From Bacillota bacterium (GTDB taxonomy: Bacteria > Bacillota > Clostridia > Acetivibrionales > DSM-1351): DNA of 64,000 nt. Shown here one piece after another: positions 16,127 through 25,142 of this stretch (positions are counted from its first letter, which is position 1; every line of letters begins with the position of its first letter). A program made the position numbers and the translations under genes. Below the pieces are notes generated by a model, which was not told where the DNA came from, searched no databases, and worked only from the letters and a program-made list of their open reading frames with translations. Where the stretch lies: the NCBI GenBank assembly GCA_023392075.1, contig JAEVZU010000151.1:1-64000 (forward strand). The letters are read 5' to 3'.

Positions 16127-16303
16127 ATGGATATTGAAGCTTTATCGATGTTGAAGTCACAAGCCGCAGTCAGCGAGAAAGTTGGCATTGCCGTAACAAA
16201 ACTTGCAATGAACGCTGCTGCCGAGGATTCACAGGCTCTTACAAAAATGATGGAACTCAGTGTCAATCCCGGTATAGGAAGCAATTTTGACCAAAGCGTT
16301 TGA
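16127..16303 (+). CDS. YjfB-like putative motility protein
   Basis: 58-residue protein beginning MDIEALSMLKSQAAVSEKVG, followed by a conserved helix VTKLAMNAAAEDSQALTKMM and a short polar tail. This matches the small YjfB family (putative motility protein, found in the sigma-D regulons of Bacillus). AAGGAG lies upstream of the ATG at 16127 and a clear terminator follows. No flagellar genes are in the window, so it is a stand-alone gene. It runs opposite to its neighbours. Confidence 0.8.
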   Translation: MDIEALSMLKSQAAVSEKVGIAVTKLAMNAAAEDSQALTKMMELSVNPGIGSNFDQSV

Positions 16304-16364
16304 TTATTTCAGATAAGCGTACATACAGGTCCTATATTGTTAAGAAAAACGATCTAAAAGCAGT

Positions 16365-16403
16365 AAAACCATAAGCCCGGCTCCAACCGGTCTTATGGTT
16401 TTT
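16365..16403 (+). terminator. Intrinsic terminator after YjfB-like gene
   Basis: AAACCATAAG/CTTATGGTTT stem with an inner CCGG pairing, followed by a T-run. Clear rho-independent terminator on the plus strand. Confidence 0.85.
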
Positions 16404-16469
16404 TGTTGTGCCGGCAATCAGGTTCACGCTGGCACTAGTGGTCTGTAACACCTTAAAAGTCATAAATTG

Positions 16470-17342
16470 TTATTTTCTGAAAATTCGGTCAGCTATTTTT
16501 CTGGCGGTTTCAGAGGCCGCTATTCCTCCCATGGCTGTTTCCCTTAACTGGTATGGAAGCATTTTCCCTACTTTGTACATGGCCTCTACAACCTCATCAA
16601 AGGGCACGTTGCTTTTTATGCCTGCCAGGGCCAGATCTGCAGAAGTCACCGCATTTACCGCCTGTGACGCGTTCCTTTTGGCGCAGGGCACTTCCACCAG
16701 GCCGGCAACAGGGTCGCATATGAGCCCCAGAATATTCTTCAAGGCAATAGCTGCAGCATTAAGGCTCATGTCGGGTGTGCCGCCGGCCAGCTCAACAACC
16801 GCTGCTGCGCTCATTGCAGCAGCCACACCGCATTCAGCCTGACACCCCCCTTCTGCTCCGGCTACGGTAGCATTCTTTACAATGATGGCCCCGATGCCGG
16901 AGCAGGTGATTAAGCCCCTGATAGCGCTTTCCTCGTCCAGCCCCAGCTTCTCGCACACCGAGATTATGACGGCGGGCACTATTCCGCAGGAGCCCGCCGT
17001 AGGAGCTGCACACACTCTGCCCATGGAAGCGTTTACCTCACAGGAGGAAAGTGCTCTTGCCATCATCCTGCACATAAAGTCCCCGGATATAGTCCTGCCT
17101 TCCTCGGTAAAATCATTTATTCTTTTGGAATCACCCGCAATCATGCTTCCCACAGTCTCCTGAGGCTCGGTTAAAGCCTTTTGGGAGGAATCCTTCATGA
17201 CATTGTACCTTTTTCTCATTGCATCTTTTATTTCCTGCTCCGACCTTTCCGATAATTTCATTTCATTTTCAAGAATGACATCGTAAAGCCTCAGGTTCCT
17301 GCTGTTTGTGAGCTCTAAAAGCTCCCGCCCGTTACTGTACAT
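16470..17342 (-). CDS. sdaAA: L-serine dehydratase, iron-sulfur-dependent, alpha subunit
   Basis: Converts L-serine to pyruvate and ammonia together with the beta subunit at 17359. 290 residues. Recognised by GDFMCRMMARALSSCEVNASMGRVCAAPTAGSCG (split here only for length), the GCQAECGVAAAMSAAA segment and DPVAGLVEVPCAKRN; the conserved Cys residues hold the catalytic [4Fe-4S] cluster. It follows the beta gene after 16 bp, so the two form one operon. The two-gene form is typical of Clostridia and Bacilli. Confidence 0.95.
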   Translation of the reverse strand: MYSNGRELLELTNSRNLRLYDVILENEMKLSERSEQEIKDAMRKRYNVMKDSSQKALTEPQETVGSMIAGDSKRINDFTEEGRTISGDFMCRMMARALSSCEVNASMGRVCAAPTAGSCGIVPAVIISVCEKLGLDEESAIRGLITCSGIGAIIVKNATVAGAEGGCQAECGVAAAMSAAAVVELAGGTPDMSLNAAAIALKNILGLICDPVAGLVEVPCAKRNASQAVNAVTSADLALAGIKSNVPFDEVVEAMYKVGKMLPYQLRETAMGGIAASETARKIADRIFRK

Positions 17343-17358
17343 AAACTCTCCTTATATT

Positions 17359-18048
17359 TTATAATCCCTTATTCTCCATGAAATTCATTACCTTTACATC
17401 GTCAACATATTCAATTTTAGCCAGCTGATCTATGATTGCATGAGATATTTCGTCATCAGTTTCAATGATGGTAGAGGCCTCTGTCCCCTTTTCCTTACGG
17501 CTGACCCTCATGACGGCGATGTTTATGTTATTTTGAGCCAGCAGTGAGGTTATCTCACTGATAACACCCTTCTTATCCTTATTCCTGGTTATAATAACAG
17601 GATTTTCAGCTGCTATTTCCACCTCAAAATCATCTATATTCGTTATCAGTATTCTTCCTCCTCCGATAGACGCTCCTATCACCTTGTGATACTTGTTATT
17701 GCTGTCTATGATTTCAATCAGTACGGAATTGTCATGTGCGTTGGTCAGATCAATTTCCCTGAACTGGCAGTCAATGCCGTTTAATTCGGCAATTGTAAAG
17801 GAATTCCTGATATTTTCGTCATCCTCCTTCATCCCAAGTACCCCTGCCACAAGTGCCTTATCGGTGCCATGCCCTTTATAGGTTTTGGCAAAGGAACCGT
17901 GGAGTCCGAATACGACCCTTTTGACATCATCATTGGCCACCGTCCTCGCAATCCGTGCTATTTTTGCAGCCCCTGCGGTATGTGAGCTGGAGGGGCCGAT
18001 CATTATGGGACCCAATACATCAAAAATACTAATTTCTATTGTAATCAC
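17359..18048 (-). CDS. sdaAB: L-serine dehydratase, iron-sulfur-dependent, beta subunit
   Basis: 229-residue regulatory/beta subunit. The N-terminal domain has FDVLGPIMIGPSSSHTAGA, the serine-binding hallmark of the family, and GHGTDKALVAGVLG. The C-terminal 75 residues form an ACT domain (VIITRNKDKKGVISEITSLL...). The start is doubtful. The frame opens with GTG at 18048, but the only purine-rich site (GAAAGG) touches that GTG. Family members usually start a few residues before SIFDVLGP, so a nearby non-standard start cannot be excluded. First gene of the sdaAB-sdaAA operon. Confidence 0.92.
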   Translation of the reverse strand: MITIEISIFDVLGPIMIGPSSSHTAGAAKIARIARTVANDDVKRVVFGLHGSFAKTYKGHGTDKALVAGVLGMKEDDENIRNSFTIAELNGIDCQFREIDLTNAHDNSVLIEIIDSNNKYHKVIGASIGGGRILITNIDDFEVEIAAENPVIITRNKDKKGVISEITSLLAQNNINIAVMRVSRKEKGTEASTIIETDDEISHAIIDQLAKIEYVDDVKVMNFMENKGL

Positions 18049-18190
18049 CCTTTCAAGTTATGAACTCAAACCCATATATCAATTATATAAGAAATATATA
18101 AGAAAATCCAAAATAGTATCTGTATTTTATCGATTGTTTTACAAATATAAATTACCCTTATTTTGAAATTAGCCAGAAAAAATTTTGTAA

Positions 18191-19101
18191 GGCTCTCCTT
18201 GCATGTTCAGAATGAATCACTTTTTTGAAAGCCCCATGCAGCCGGCGGTTTCTGTTTTCCAAAAGGACTTGTGGTCCACCAGGGTCCTTGTTCCCGTCAT
18301 GCCCTGGAAAGGCGGACATGCACCGGCTGTTCCGGCAAATGGTACAATCGCTTCCTCTCCGTCCGGAATAAAGCTGACCTGAACCGACAACGATGCGTCA
18401 ACTGCGTATTACGCCATTTACAGATACTCAAACACTGAAACCATAAATATAACTTCAAATGAAAGCGCTAAAAAACTCATTGCCACAGTCAGGCGTAAAA
18501 CCCCTGGTCTGCAGCAGTTTACCGACACCTCGGGAACCGGAATGAACGGAGTATATGTTGTTTCAGCACTTGACAGACTCCATAACCAAAGCCAGGGCTT
18601 AAAATTAAGCAATGGATCAAAATATTTTAGCGACGTGGGACAGAATAATTTTAAGCCCATGGATAATTCCAAACGGGGAGATTTTATTCTGATGCTTGTA
18701 AAAACCGTAGGACTGCAAGCCGGCTTCAGCAGTAATTTCAACGACGTACCGGTGAATTCCTATTATTACAATGCAATTGGAACAGTCCGGGCGCTGGGGA
18801 TTACCTCGGGGACGGGAAATGGAAATTTCGACCCCAAATCAGGTATTACCCGTCAGGATTTGCTGGTACAGGTGTACAAAGTTGCCCGAGCTGCAGGTAT
18901 TCCTTTACAGTCGGCGGACAAGAGTGAACTGTCCGGATTTTCCGATTCCTCTCAGATAAGCAGCTATGCAGCCGAGGCTATGGCCGCAATGGTTAGGAAC
19001 GGGATCATCAGCGCTCCGGCAACAGGCTCAATCCAAGAGCCCAGGCCACAAGAGCCGAAATTTCCGTAATATTGTCAAAGCTGCTGCAAAAACTTAATTA
19101 G
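18191..19101 (+). pseudogene. Remnant of an SLH-anchored family-10-like glycoside hydrolase
   Basis: Decayed surface protein gene. Read in one frame from 18191, the residues ..DLWSTRVLVPVMPWKGG.. are followed by a fibronectin-like segment (..YYAIYRYSNTE.. ending TDTSGTGMNGVYVVSALDR) and two SLH repeats. This order resembles the C-terminal end of YngK-type (DUF187/GHL10) hydrolases, whose catalytic domain would lie upstream and is missing. An in-frame TGA at 18380-18382 sits where LTW-TDND suggests Trp (TGG). Near 19012 a single-base loss shifts the frame; restoring it continues the last SLH repeat as SGNRLNPRAQATRAEIS and ends at TAG 19099-19101. An open frame 18542-19069 remains but has no ribosome site. 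Confidence 0.75.
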
Positions 19102-19124
19102 ACAGGCCGGAATGTGTAGTTCTT

Positions 19125-20537
19125 TTACTTTTTGAAATACTTGCTCATGACCTGTGAGGATATTTTTGCAGCTGCGGTTCCGCCGTAACCGCCCTCCTCC
19201 ACTATGACTGCAACAGCTATTTCAGGCTTTTTATACGGTGCAAAGCCGATAAACCAGCTGTGGGGAGTTTTGCTTTCAATATGCTGTGCCGTACCGGTTT
19301 TTCCGCACACCTGAATCCCGCTGACCTGTGCCCTTGTACCAGTGCCTTTTGCAACAACATCTCTCATAAACCTTTTTATCTCGGCAGCATAGCCCGGAGA
19401 AGTAATCTGATCGATTTCACCAGCCCTGGCTTCTTTAACGGTGTTTCCGCTGTAATCAACTACCTTGTCCACAAGTACAGGCTTCAGCATAACTCCGTCA
19501 TTTGCTATGGTCTGCGCCACCAGTGCCATCTGTACCGGAGTGGCCAGCACTTCTGCCTGACCTATTCCGGCCTGGGCGAGATTTCCCTTTTCAGAGGCAT
19601 CATATTGGGGAAATCTGCTGTTGTCAATGACTATTCCGTCGGCCGGAATAGGTCTGTTGAATCTGAATTTTTCCGCCGTTTTGAATAGATTCTTCTCCAG
19701 GCGTATCCCGAGATTTCCGAAGAACACATTACTGGATTTTATCATGGCCTGTTCAAAATTAATTTTCCCCATGGCCTTCCCTTTATCATTGCTCAGCGTA
19801 TAATCCTGGCCTAGAACCAGTTTACCCTCATCATTGAAGGTTTCATTTTCTATTCCGTCAATATTTTCAAATGCACTGACACCCGTAACTACCTTAAAGG
19901 TCGAACCGGGGGGATATAGCCCGGAAACGGCTCTGTTCAGCAGCGGCCTTTGTTCGTCGGTGCTTATCTTCTTCCAGTTTTCCTCCAGTTTGTTCGGGTC
20001 ATATGAAGGCTTTGATACCATAGCAAGGATTTCCCCCGTATCAACCTTAATCACCACAACTGAGCCACGGGAGGAGCCAAGGGCATTATATGCCGTCTGC
20101 TGAAGTCCAAGGTCAAGAGAGGTGTACACATCATCACCCTTTTTGTCCACTTCCTTGAAACCGTTTCCCACCCACGCCAGAAACGATGCCGATATGTTGC
20201 TGGACAAATAACTGTCATAAAGGTTTTCAAGCCCGGAGATACCGTACTGGGGGTCGTAATAGCCAAGCACATGTGCAGTGGCCGCTCCTCCCTTATATGT
20301 TCTCTTATACTGATTGTTCTTTGTCTTTTCACTGACAGACAGCTCTTTTCCGTTTTTATCATAAATAGTTCCCCTTACCACCTTGTTTCTTATGTCCCAC
20401 ATTCTTCTATTATCCGGCCTGGTGGAAATCTCAGGTCCTCTGAAGAGCATGAAATATGAAAGATAGCTTATTAAAACGATAAAAACTATCAAAAAAATTA
20501 TCATTACGCGTTTTATATTTGTTGTCAGATTGTCCAT
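19125..20537 (-). CDS. Penicillin-binding protein 2-type transpeptidase
   Basis: 470-residue class B PBP that cross-links peptidoglycan outside the membrane. One N-terminal membrane helix (residues about 12-33), a dimerisation region, then the transpeptidase domain. The active-site Ser is in GSTFKV, SxN is in KSSNVFF and the third motif is KTGTAQH. It is short compared with typical PBP2/FtsI (600-700 residues) and resembles the PbpA-type enzymes encoded with FtsW/RodA and FHA proteins in Actinobacteria and Clostridia. It is the third gene of the FHA-ftsW-PBP cluster, 81 bp behind ftsW. Confidence 0.93.
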   Translation of the reverse strand: MDNLTTNIKRVMIIFLIVFIVLISYLSYFMLFRGPEISTRPDNRRMWDIRNKVVRGTIYDKNGKELSVSEKTKNNQYKRTYKGGAATAHVLGYYDPQYGISGLENLYDSYLSSNISASFLAWVGNGFKEVDKKGDDVYTSLDLGLQQTAYNALGSSRGSVVVIKVDTGEILAMVSKPSYDPNKLEENWKKISTDEQRPLLNRAVSGLYPPGSTFKVVTGVSAFENIDGIENETFNDEGKLVLGQDYTLSNDKGKAMGKINFEQAMIKSSNVFFGNLGIRLEKNLFKTAEKFRFNRPIPADGIVIDNSRFPQYDASEKGNLAQAGIGQAEVLATPVQMALVAQTIANDGVMLKPVLVDKVVDYSGNTVKEARAGEIDQITSPGYAAEIKRFMRDVVAKGTGTRAQVSGIQVCGKTGTAQHIESKTPHSWFIGFAPYKKPEIAVAVIVEEGGYGGTAAAKISSQVMSKYFKK

Positions 20538-20618
20538 TTACTTATCACCTTACATCTACTTACTTTTTATTTTAGGAATGATTACACGTAAATCCGCTTA
20601 AAATATATACCTCATGTA

Positions 20619-21827
20619 TCAGCCGGTTTCTTCATCACCTTCGGATACCTTCTGAATAATACTTAATGACAAAAAGCTGATCAACAGTGAAGTCCCGCCA
20701 TAGCTGACAAACGGCAGAGTAATGCCTGTCAACGGTATAAAGCCTGTAACTCCCCCCACGATTACAAGAGTCTGAGTGGCGATCATTACACTGAGCCCTG
20801 CCGTCAAAAGCTTTGTAAAATTATTCTCGGCATGGATGGCACTCCTGATCGATCTGTAAAACAGGAGGAAATGCAGAATTAAGATGGCAAGTCCCATCAA
20901 TAGTCCCATTTCTTCACAAATAACCGAGAATATAAAATCCGATTCATTAACTGCTACATAACCCGGATGACCCATGCCAAGACCTCTTCCAAAGAGACCT
21001 CCCATAGCAATGGCATACATGGATTGTACAAGCTGATAGCTTTCGTTGTAAACATAATCCCATGGATTAAGCCAAATCATAAAACGTCTCCGGATATGGC
21101 CGAAAACCGCATAGCTGGCCGCTCCTCCTGCTCCGAACAAACCCAGGGAAATCAGGACATAAAGCTTTTTTGAGGTTGCAAGATAAACCATTGTCACCGA
21201 TACTGCAAATATGATCAGAGCTGTTCCAAGGTCCTTCTGCAAAACCATAAAACCCAGCGAAATTATTATGACTATTCCGGGCTCAATAAGCTGTTTTCTT
21301 GATTTAATATCCGAAAGAGCTGTTGACAGGTAAAGTATAAGAAATATTTTACCGAATTCCGATGGTTGGAAGCCGTAAGGTCCGATTTTTACCCAGTTTT
21401 TCGCACCGAGTATTTCTACGCCGATAAATGTGGCCATTGCCATAAATGCTATCGTTCCGGCCAGAAATACATATCTGTACCTCGCATATTTTACAAGTCC
21501 CTTTTTGAGATAGAGCACAACGAATAAAAACATCACTATCCCTATTACAAGCCATAAGAGCTGTTTAAGAGCCGTTGTCCGGTTGAGACGGAACAGCATT
21601 ATCATTCCGATGGAACAAAGCAGCATTGCAAGCAGGAATATAAGTCTGTCGCCCATGGGATAATACTTTTTAAGGACCCAGGCCGTCACGGCTATTATAA
21701 CCGTTATTACCGCAAAAAACACTCCGGCCATGGGGTCAATGGGCTTGCCTAAAAAAGCCAGATTAAGAAATCCAAAAAATATAAATAAATATATCATAAG
21801 CTGTAAAGTTTTCAGTCTTTTTGTCAA
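20619..21827 (-). CDS. FtsW/RodA/SpoVE-family peptidoglycan polymerase
   Basis: 402-residue polytopic SEDS protein, the glycan-strand polymerase that pairs with a class B PBP (here the next gene). About ten membrane helices. Family segments include GAKNWVKIGPYGFQPSEFGKI, the conserved LQKDLGTALI and the C-terminal segment LPFVSYGGTSLL. The start is TTG at 21827 (TTGACAAAAAG), two bases after GGAGGTTAATA at the end of a family-1 leader element. A rare start codon plus a ribosome site locked in a stem suggests low or conditional translation. Which of FtsW, RodA or SpoVE it is cannot be decided. Confidence 0.93.
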   Translation of the reverse strand: MTKRLKTLQLMIYLFIFFGFLNLAFLGKPIDPMAGVFFAVITVIIAVTAWVLKKYYPMGDRLIFLLAMLLCSIGMIMLFRLNRTTALKQLLWLVIGIVMFLFVVLYLKKGLVKYARYRYVFLAGTIAFMAMATFIGVEILGAKNWVKIGPYGFQPSEFGKIFLILYLSTALSDIKSRKQLIEPGIVIIISLGFMVLQKDLGTALIIFAVSVTMVYLATSKKLYVLISLGLFGAGGAASYAVFGHIRRRFMIWLNPWDYVYNESYQLVQSMYAIAMGGLFGRGLGMGHPGYVAVNESDFIFSVICEEMGLLMGLAILILHFLLFYRSIRSAIHAENNFTKLLTAGLSVMIATQTLVIVGGVTGFIPLTGITLPFVSYGGTSLLISFLSLSIIQKVSEGDEETG

Positions 21828-21828
21828 T

Positions 21829-21916
21829 ATTAACCTCCATGAGCCACATTTGTGGCCACAAAATGTTATGAAAATTTATATCCTTTACTGCTATAAGGCG
21901 AATAAAGGAGGTTAAT
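21829..21916 (-). promoter_or_regulatory. Family-1 structured leader element (ftsW copy)
   Basis: 88-nt element between the FHA and ftsW genes. Outer stem ATTAACCTCC/GGAGGTTAAT is perfect over ten pairs; inner hairpin GCCAC/GTGGC. The competing hairpin TCCTTTA/TAAAGGA uses the anti-Shine-Dalgarno. It is internal to an operon, so it would adjust ftsW translation relative to the FHA gene. Confidence 0.75.
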
Positions 21917-21930
21917 TGGCCATTTCAGCC

Positions 21931-22380
21931 TTACTCATCGTCAGTTACCGTCAGCACTGTTTGAGAAATACTTATCTCATCTCCGGGCTGGAGGCTTTTT
22001 TTGTCCACCATGATACCGTTAATAAAAGTACCGTTTGTTGAGTTCAGATCCTCCAGCATATAACGGCCGTCTTCAAAATATATTTTTGCATGATAGTTTG
22101 ATACGGAGGGTGACGGCAGCACCATCTGGTTAAACTTGTTTCTGCCTATGGTAAGTTTGTTTCCGATAGGTACACTGTCTCCTTCAACGAAATTCCCGCC
22201 GTCCCCGGGATAAACGATTTTCAGTTTCCAGCCAAGATTCTTTCCGCCCGCCAGGCTGCCCCTCTTAACATCCTTTGACATGATTTTCAGGGCTTGAACA
22301 ATAATAATATATATAATCACAATAAGTACTATTTTCAATAATATACCGAAAAAACTTAAGTCCAGTAAGTCAAATCTCAT
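21931..22380 (-). CDS. FHA-domain membrane protein
   Basis: 149 residues: one N-terminal membrane helix (about 8-30), a short linker and a C-terminal forkhead-associated domain. The FHA motifs GRNKFNQMVL, SVSNYHAKIY and LEDLNSTNGTFING are complete, so it should bind phosphothreonine peptides at the inner membrane face. Its place before ftsW and a PBP matches the FhaB-FtsW-PbpA arrangement, in which FHA proteins link Ser/Thr kinase signals to wall synthesis; the kinase is not in this window. GGAGG lies upstream of the ATG. First gene of the three-gene operon. Confidence 0.93.
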   Translation of the reverse strand: MRFDLLDLSFFGILLKIVLIVIIYIIIVQALKIMSKDVKRGSLAGGKNLGWKLKIVYPGDGGNFVEGDSVPIGNKLTIGRNKFNQMVLPSPSVSNYHAKIYFEDGRYMLEDLNSTNGTFINGIMVDKKSLQPGDEISISQTVLTVTDDE

Positions 22381-22467
22381 AAGTACCTCCTTTAACCGGA
22401 TTTTAAACCTATTATATACAAATACTCTCCATTTTACAAATTGTCTGCAATGCTGCGCACCGAACCA

Positions 22468-22498
22468 TTAAATTAACCTGTAGTGCTGGTTAATTTAA
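22468..22498. repeat. Perfect 11-bp inverted repeat
   Basis: TTAAATTAACC and GGTTAATTTAA around a nine-base loop, between ppnP and the FHA operon. It could be an operator or a second terminator stem; no T-run follows. Confidence 0.4.
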
Positions 22499-22512
22499 CT
22501 TTGTCCAAACAG

Positions 22513-22546
22513 CGAAAAAGCACGTCATCGTTAAAATGACATGCCT
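22513..22546 (-). terminator. Terminator after ppnP
   Basis: GCATGTCAT/ATGACGTGC hairpin followed on the minus strand by TTTTCGC, 15-40 bp past the ppnP stop. Confidence 0.65.
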
Positions 22547-22560
22547 TTGGATTCAATTAC

Positions 22561-22875
22561 TTATTTAATATAAGAGCAGCAATAATCGGTCAATTCTTTT
22601 ACAACAAGTTTGAACTTTGAATTTGCTTTAACTTCAAACTCCTGTCCCCCTTCAATTGCCAGCCAGTTTTCCTCTCCCGGAAGCAGTACTTCAAGCTTGC
22701 CTGCCATTATCTCCATAAGCTCCTTGTCTGCTGTTCCAAACTCGTACTCTCCGGGCATCATTATACCCAGTGTCTTTTTTTCACCGTTCTCAAAAATTAC
22801 GGTTCTGCTTGTAACCTTTCCGTCAAAATAAACGTTTGCCTTCTTTATGATATTTACCTTTTCAAATGTATCCAT
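22561..22875 (-). CDS. ppnP: Pyrimidine/purine nucleoside phosphorylase (PpnP family)
   Basis: 104-residue single-domain cupin of the PpnP (YaiE, DUF1255) family, which splits several nucleosides with phosphate. Family features seen are ANVYFDGKVTSRTV, GIMMPGEYEFGTADKELMEI, LPGEENW and GQEFEVKANSKFKLVV. Slightly longer than the usual 94 residues. It is monocistronic, with its own terminator downstream. Confidence 0.9.
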   Translation of the reverse strand: MDTFEKVNIIKKANVYFDGKVTSRTVIFENGEKKTLGIMMPGEYEFGTADKELMEIMAGKLEVLLPGEENWLAIEGGQEFEVKANSKFKLVVKELTDYCCSYIK

Positions 22876-23114
22876 ACCGTTCTCCCATACAGTTAAATAA
22901 TTTACACATTAACGCATTAATTTACAAAATTTATTTATGAAAGATTAACATATATTTGTGATAGTGTCAATTAACCGGTACTCGCAAGAAAAAAGCCACG
23001 CTCTGGTAAAAAGTTCATTTTTAAATAGTATTTGAGAAAAAACTAGCACTTTTGAGGTATAATATTGTATTATTATAGTATAATACATCTTTGGATATTT
23101 GTTGAGGTGCGTTT

Positions 23115-23381
23115 ATGCAGAATTTTATTATACCATTGTTGATAATTCTGAATATATTTGGATTTATACTGGTATCATTAGATAAATTTAAAGCTAAGAA
23201 CAAATTGTGGAGAATACCTGAAAGGTCCTTTTTCATCCTGTCCATACTTGGAGGAAGTATCGGGGTATATGCCGGATTATTCGTATTTCATCACAAAACC
23301 AGAAACTGGTATTTCATGACCCTTATGCCGTTTATAATTTTGGCGCAAGCTGTTTTTATTTATTACCTGCTCAATAAATAG
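23115..23381 (+). CDS. DUF1294 small membrane protein
   Basis: 88 residues with three hydrophobic helices. The family pattern is clear: DKFKAKNKLWRIPERSFFILSILGGSIGVYAG, then HHKTRNWYF. DUF1294 proteins are integral membrane proteins of unknown function. GAGGTG precedes the ATG, and a strong terminator begins at the stop codon. It stands alone in a divergent gap. Confidence 0.9.
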   Translation: MQNFIIPLLIILNIFGFILVSLDKFKAKNKLWRIPERSFFILSILGGSIGVYAGLFVFHHKTRNWYFMTLMPFIILAQAVFIYYLLNK

Positions 23382-23416
23382 AGGATCTTTTGTAAAAGAA
23401 AGATCCTCTTTTTTTG
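23381..23416 (+). terminator. Strong intrinsic terminator after DUF1294 gene
   Basis: AGAGGATCTTT/AGAAAGATCCTCT-type stem with a short loop and seven T residues, starting within the stop codon. Confidence 0.9.
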
Positions 23417-23516
23417 TGTCCAAATGAAATACAGCCAGTAATAAACCTGTCTCATGATGAATAGCATTTATAATAAGGCTTAAACGATAATAAGACATAA
23501 ATGGAGCTATGGTTAA

Positions 23517-25025
23517 ATGGGACTGGACAAATTTTATAAAAACTCTGCAATTCTTACTATGTCAAACTTAATAACAGGATTCATCGGATTTGCTTTTTCC
23601 ATAATTCTTTCAAAAAAACTTGGAGCTGAAGGATTGGGATTGTACGGTCTCATTATGCCGGTATATTCCCTGCTGCTGTGTCTCACAGCCGATGGATTGA
23701 TTACCGCAGTCTCCAGAACCTGTGCCGTATATAACAGTAAAAAGAATTACCGTAATCTCATAAGAACAGTAAAGGTTGCAATTGGTTTTATAGGGTTATG
23801 GAGCATTTGTGTGGCTTTCCTTGTCTTTCTGAACGCCTCCAATATCAGTAATTTCTTTATAAAAGACAGCCGGGCTGCAGATGCAATAAGAATAATCTGT
23901 CCTGCGCTGGTTTTCATACCCATGTCTGCCATATTCAAAGGGTTCTTTTATGGCTTTGAAAGGTTTACAATTCCTGCCGGTATCGATATCCTTGAAAAAT
24001 GTATCCGGGTAACCATCCTTCTCGCCACCATGGCCATACTTTCAGTCAAAAACATAAAAGGAGCCGTAACAACGGCATATTTTGCACTGGCCGTAGGAGA
24101 AGCCATCAGTATGATAATGCTGTTTACAGCTTATAAACTGTTTTCCGGCAAGCTGGTTCCGGTAAAGACAAAAGTAAAAAATCCTTTGCAGCTGCTGGTT
24201 GATATATTGATGATATCATGCCCTTTGAGCTTGAATGGATTCCTGTCCTCAATACTGAATACGGCATCCACGCTTATTCTCCCGAGAAGACTGGTGAGTA
24301 CGGGTATGAGCTATGATACCGCGCTTGAGATGATAGGAAAATTTATAGGTATGTCTTTGACAACAGTAAATCTCCCCTTTATAATTGTGGGGTCAATGAT
24401 GACGGTAATGATACCCGATATGTCACTGAGCCTGAGTAAAAAGGATTCCTGGAGTACTGAAAACCGGATCTCCCAGGTGCTGCGCGTATCCTTTCTGGTT
24501 GGCCTGGGCACACTGATCGTCTCGGTCTGCATTCCTCAAAAACTGGGACTTTTATTCTACGGCAGGGACGATCTGGGACAGATGATTATGGTGGCCGGAG
24601 TCTGCAACTTCATAAGCTATGTTACCGCCGCCACCTTTGGTATCCTTAATGGTCTCGGAAAACAAAATGCAAACCTCAGGAATTCCATAATCGTTTCTGT
24701 GGAAGGTCTGCTTTTGGTAATACTTTTCACCGGAATTCCCTCCCTGAACATTTTCGGTTACGGTATTTCACTGGTAATTTCTTCGGTCACCGGACTGGTG
24801 CTGAATTTATACGAAATCAGAAAGATCTGTGAGTTCAAGGTATCATTCTTACGGGGTTCAGCCTTCGCTCTCTTCGGCCTTGCAGGCTACCTCTGCGTAA
24901 AGCTCATCAGCAATATCATACCCGACAATCTGATAGTATTTGACGTTCTGCTTTCCACAGGAGTTTGTTTCCTGGTGATATTCTATCTGACCAAAATGTA
25001 TAATTTCAGGCATAATCTTCTTTAA
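23517..25025 (+). CDS. spoVB: SpoVB-type polysaccharide/lipid flippase
   Basis: 502-residue MOP-superfamily membrane protein with about 14 helices. The N-terminus (NSAILTMSNLITGFIGFAFSIILSKKLGAEGLGLYGLI) and the later FKGFFYGFERFTIPAGIDILEKCIRV are typical of stage V sporulation protein B and MurJ-like flippases. It would move lipid-linked glycan units across the membrane for spore cortex or polysaccharide synthesis. GGAG lies 11 bases before the ATG. Assignment to SpoVB rather than a general Wzx flippase is likely but not certain. Confidence 0.82.
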   Translation: MGLDKFYKNSAILTMSNLITGFIGFAFSIILSKKLGAEGLGLYGLIMPVYSLLLCLTADGLITAVSRTCAVYNSKKNYRNLIRTVKVAIGFIGLWSICVAFLVFLNASNISNFFIKDSRAADAIRIICPALVFIPMSAIFKGFFYGFERFTIPAGIDILEKCIRVTILLATMAILSVKNIKGAVTTAYFALAVGEAISMIMLFTAYKLFSGKLVPVKTKVKNPLQLLVDILMISCPLSLNGFLSSILNTASTLILPRRLVSTGMSYDTALEMIGKFIGMSLTTVNLPFIIVGSMMTVMIPDMSLSLSKKDSWSTENRISQVLRVSFLVGLGTLIVSVCIPQKLGLLFYGRDDLGQMIMVAGVCNFISYVTAATFGILNGLGKQNANLRNSIIVSVEGLLLVILFTGIPSLNIFGYGISLVISSVTGLVLNLYEIRKICEFKVSFLRGSAFALFGLAGYLCVKLISNIIPDNLIVFDVLLSTGVCFLVIFYLTKMYNFRHNLL

Positions 25026-25142
25026 CCTCCATATTCCTTCAGTTTTCACAGACCTGCGGCAAATATGCCTCCACCGTGCCTCTATTAATGCTATAATAAC
25101 AGATATGTTAATATTTTTATATTTTATATGTTGGAGGCCAAT

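Noticed and set aside
15967..16284. Minus-strand open frame over the YjfB-like gene
   Set aside because: The plus-strand 58-codon gene has a ribosome site, terminator and family match; the antisense frame has none.
18418..18741. Minus-strand open frame opposite the SLH remnant
   Set aside because: The plus strand reads as a clear fibronectin/SLH remnant; the opposite frame has no family features.
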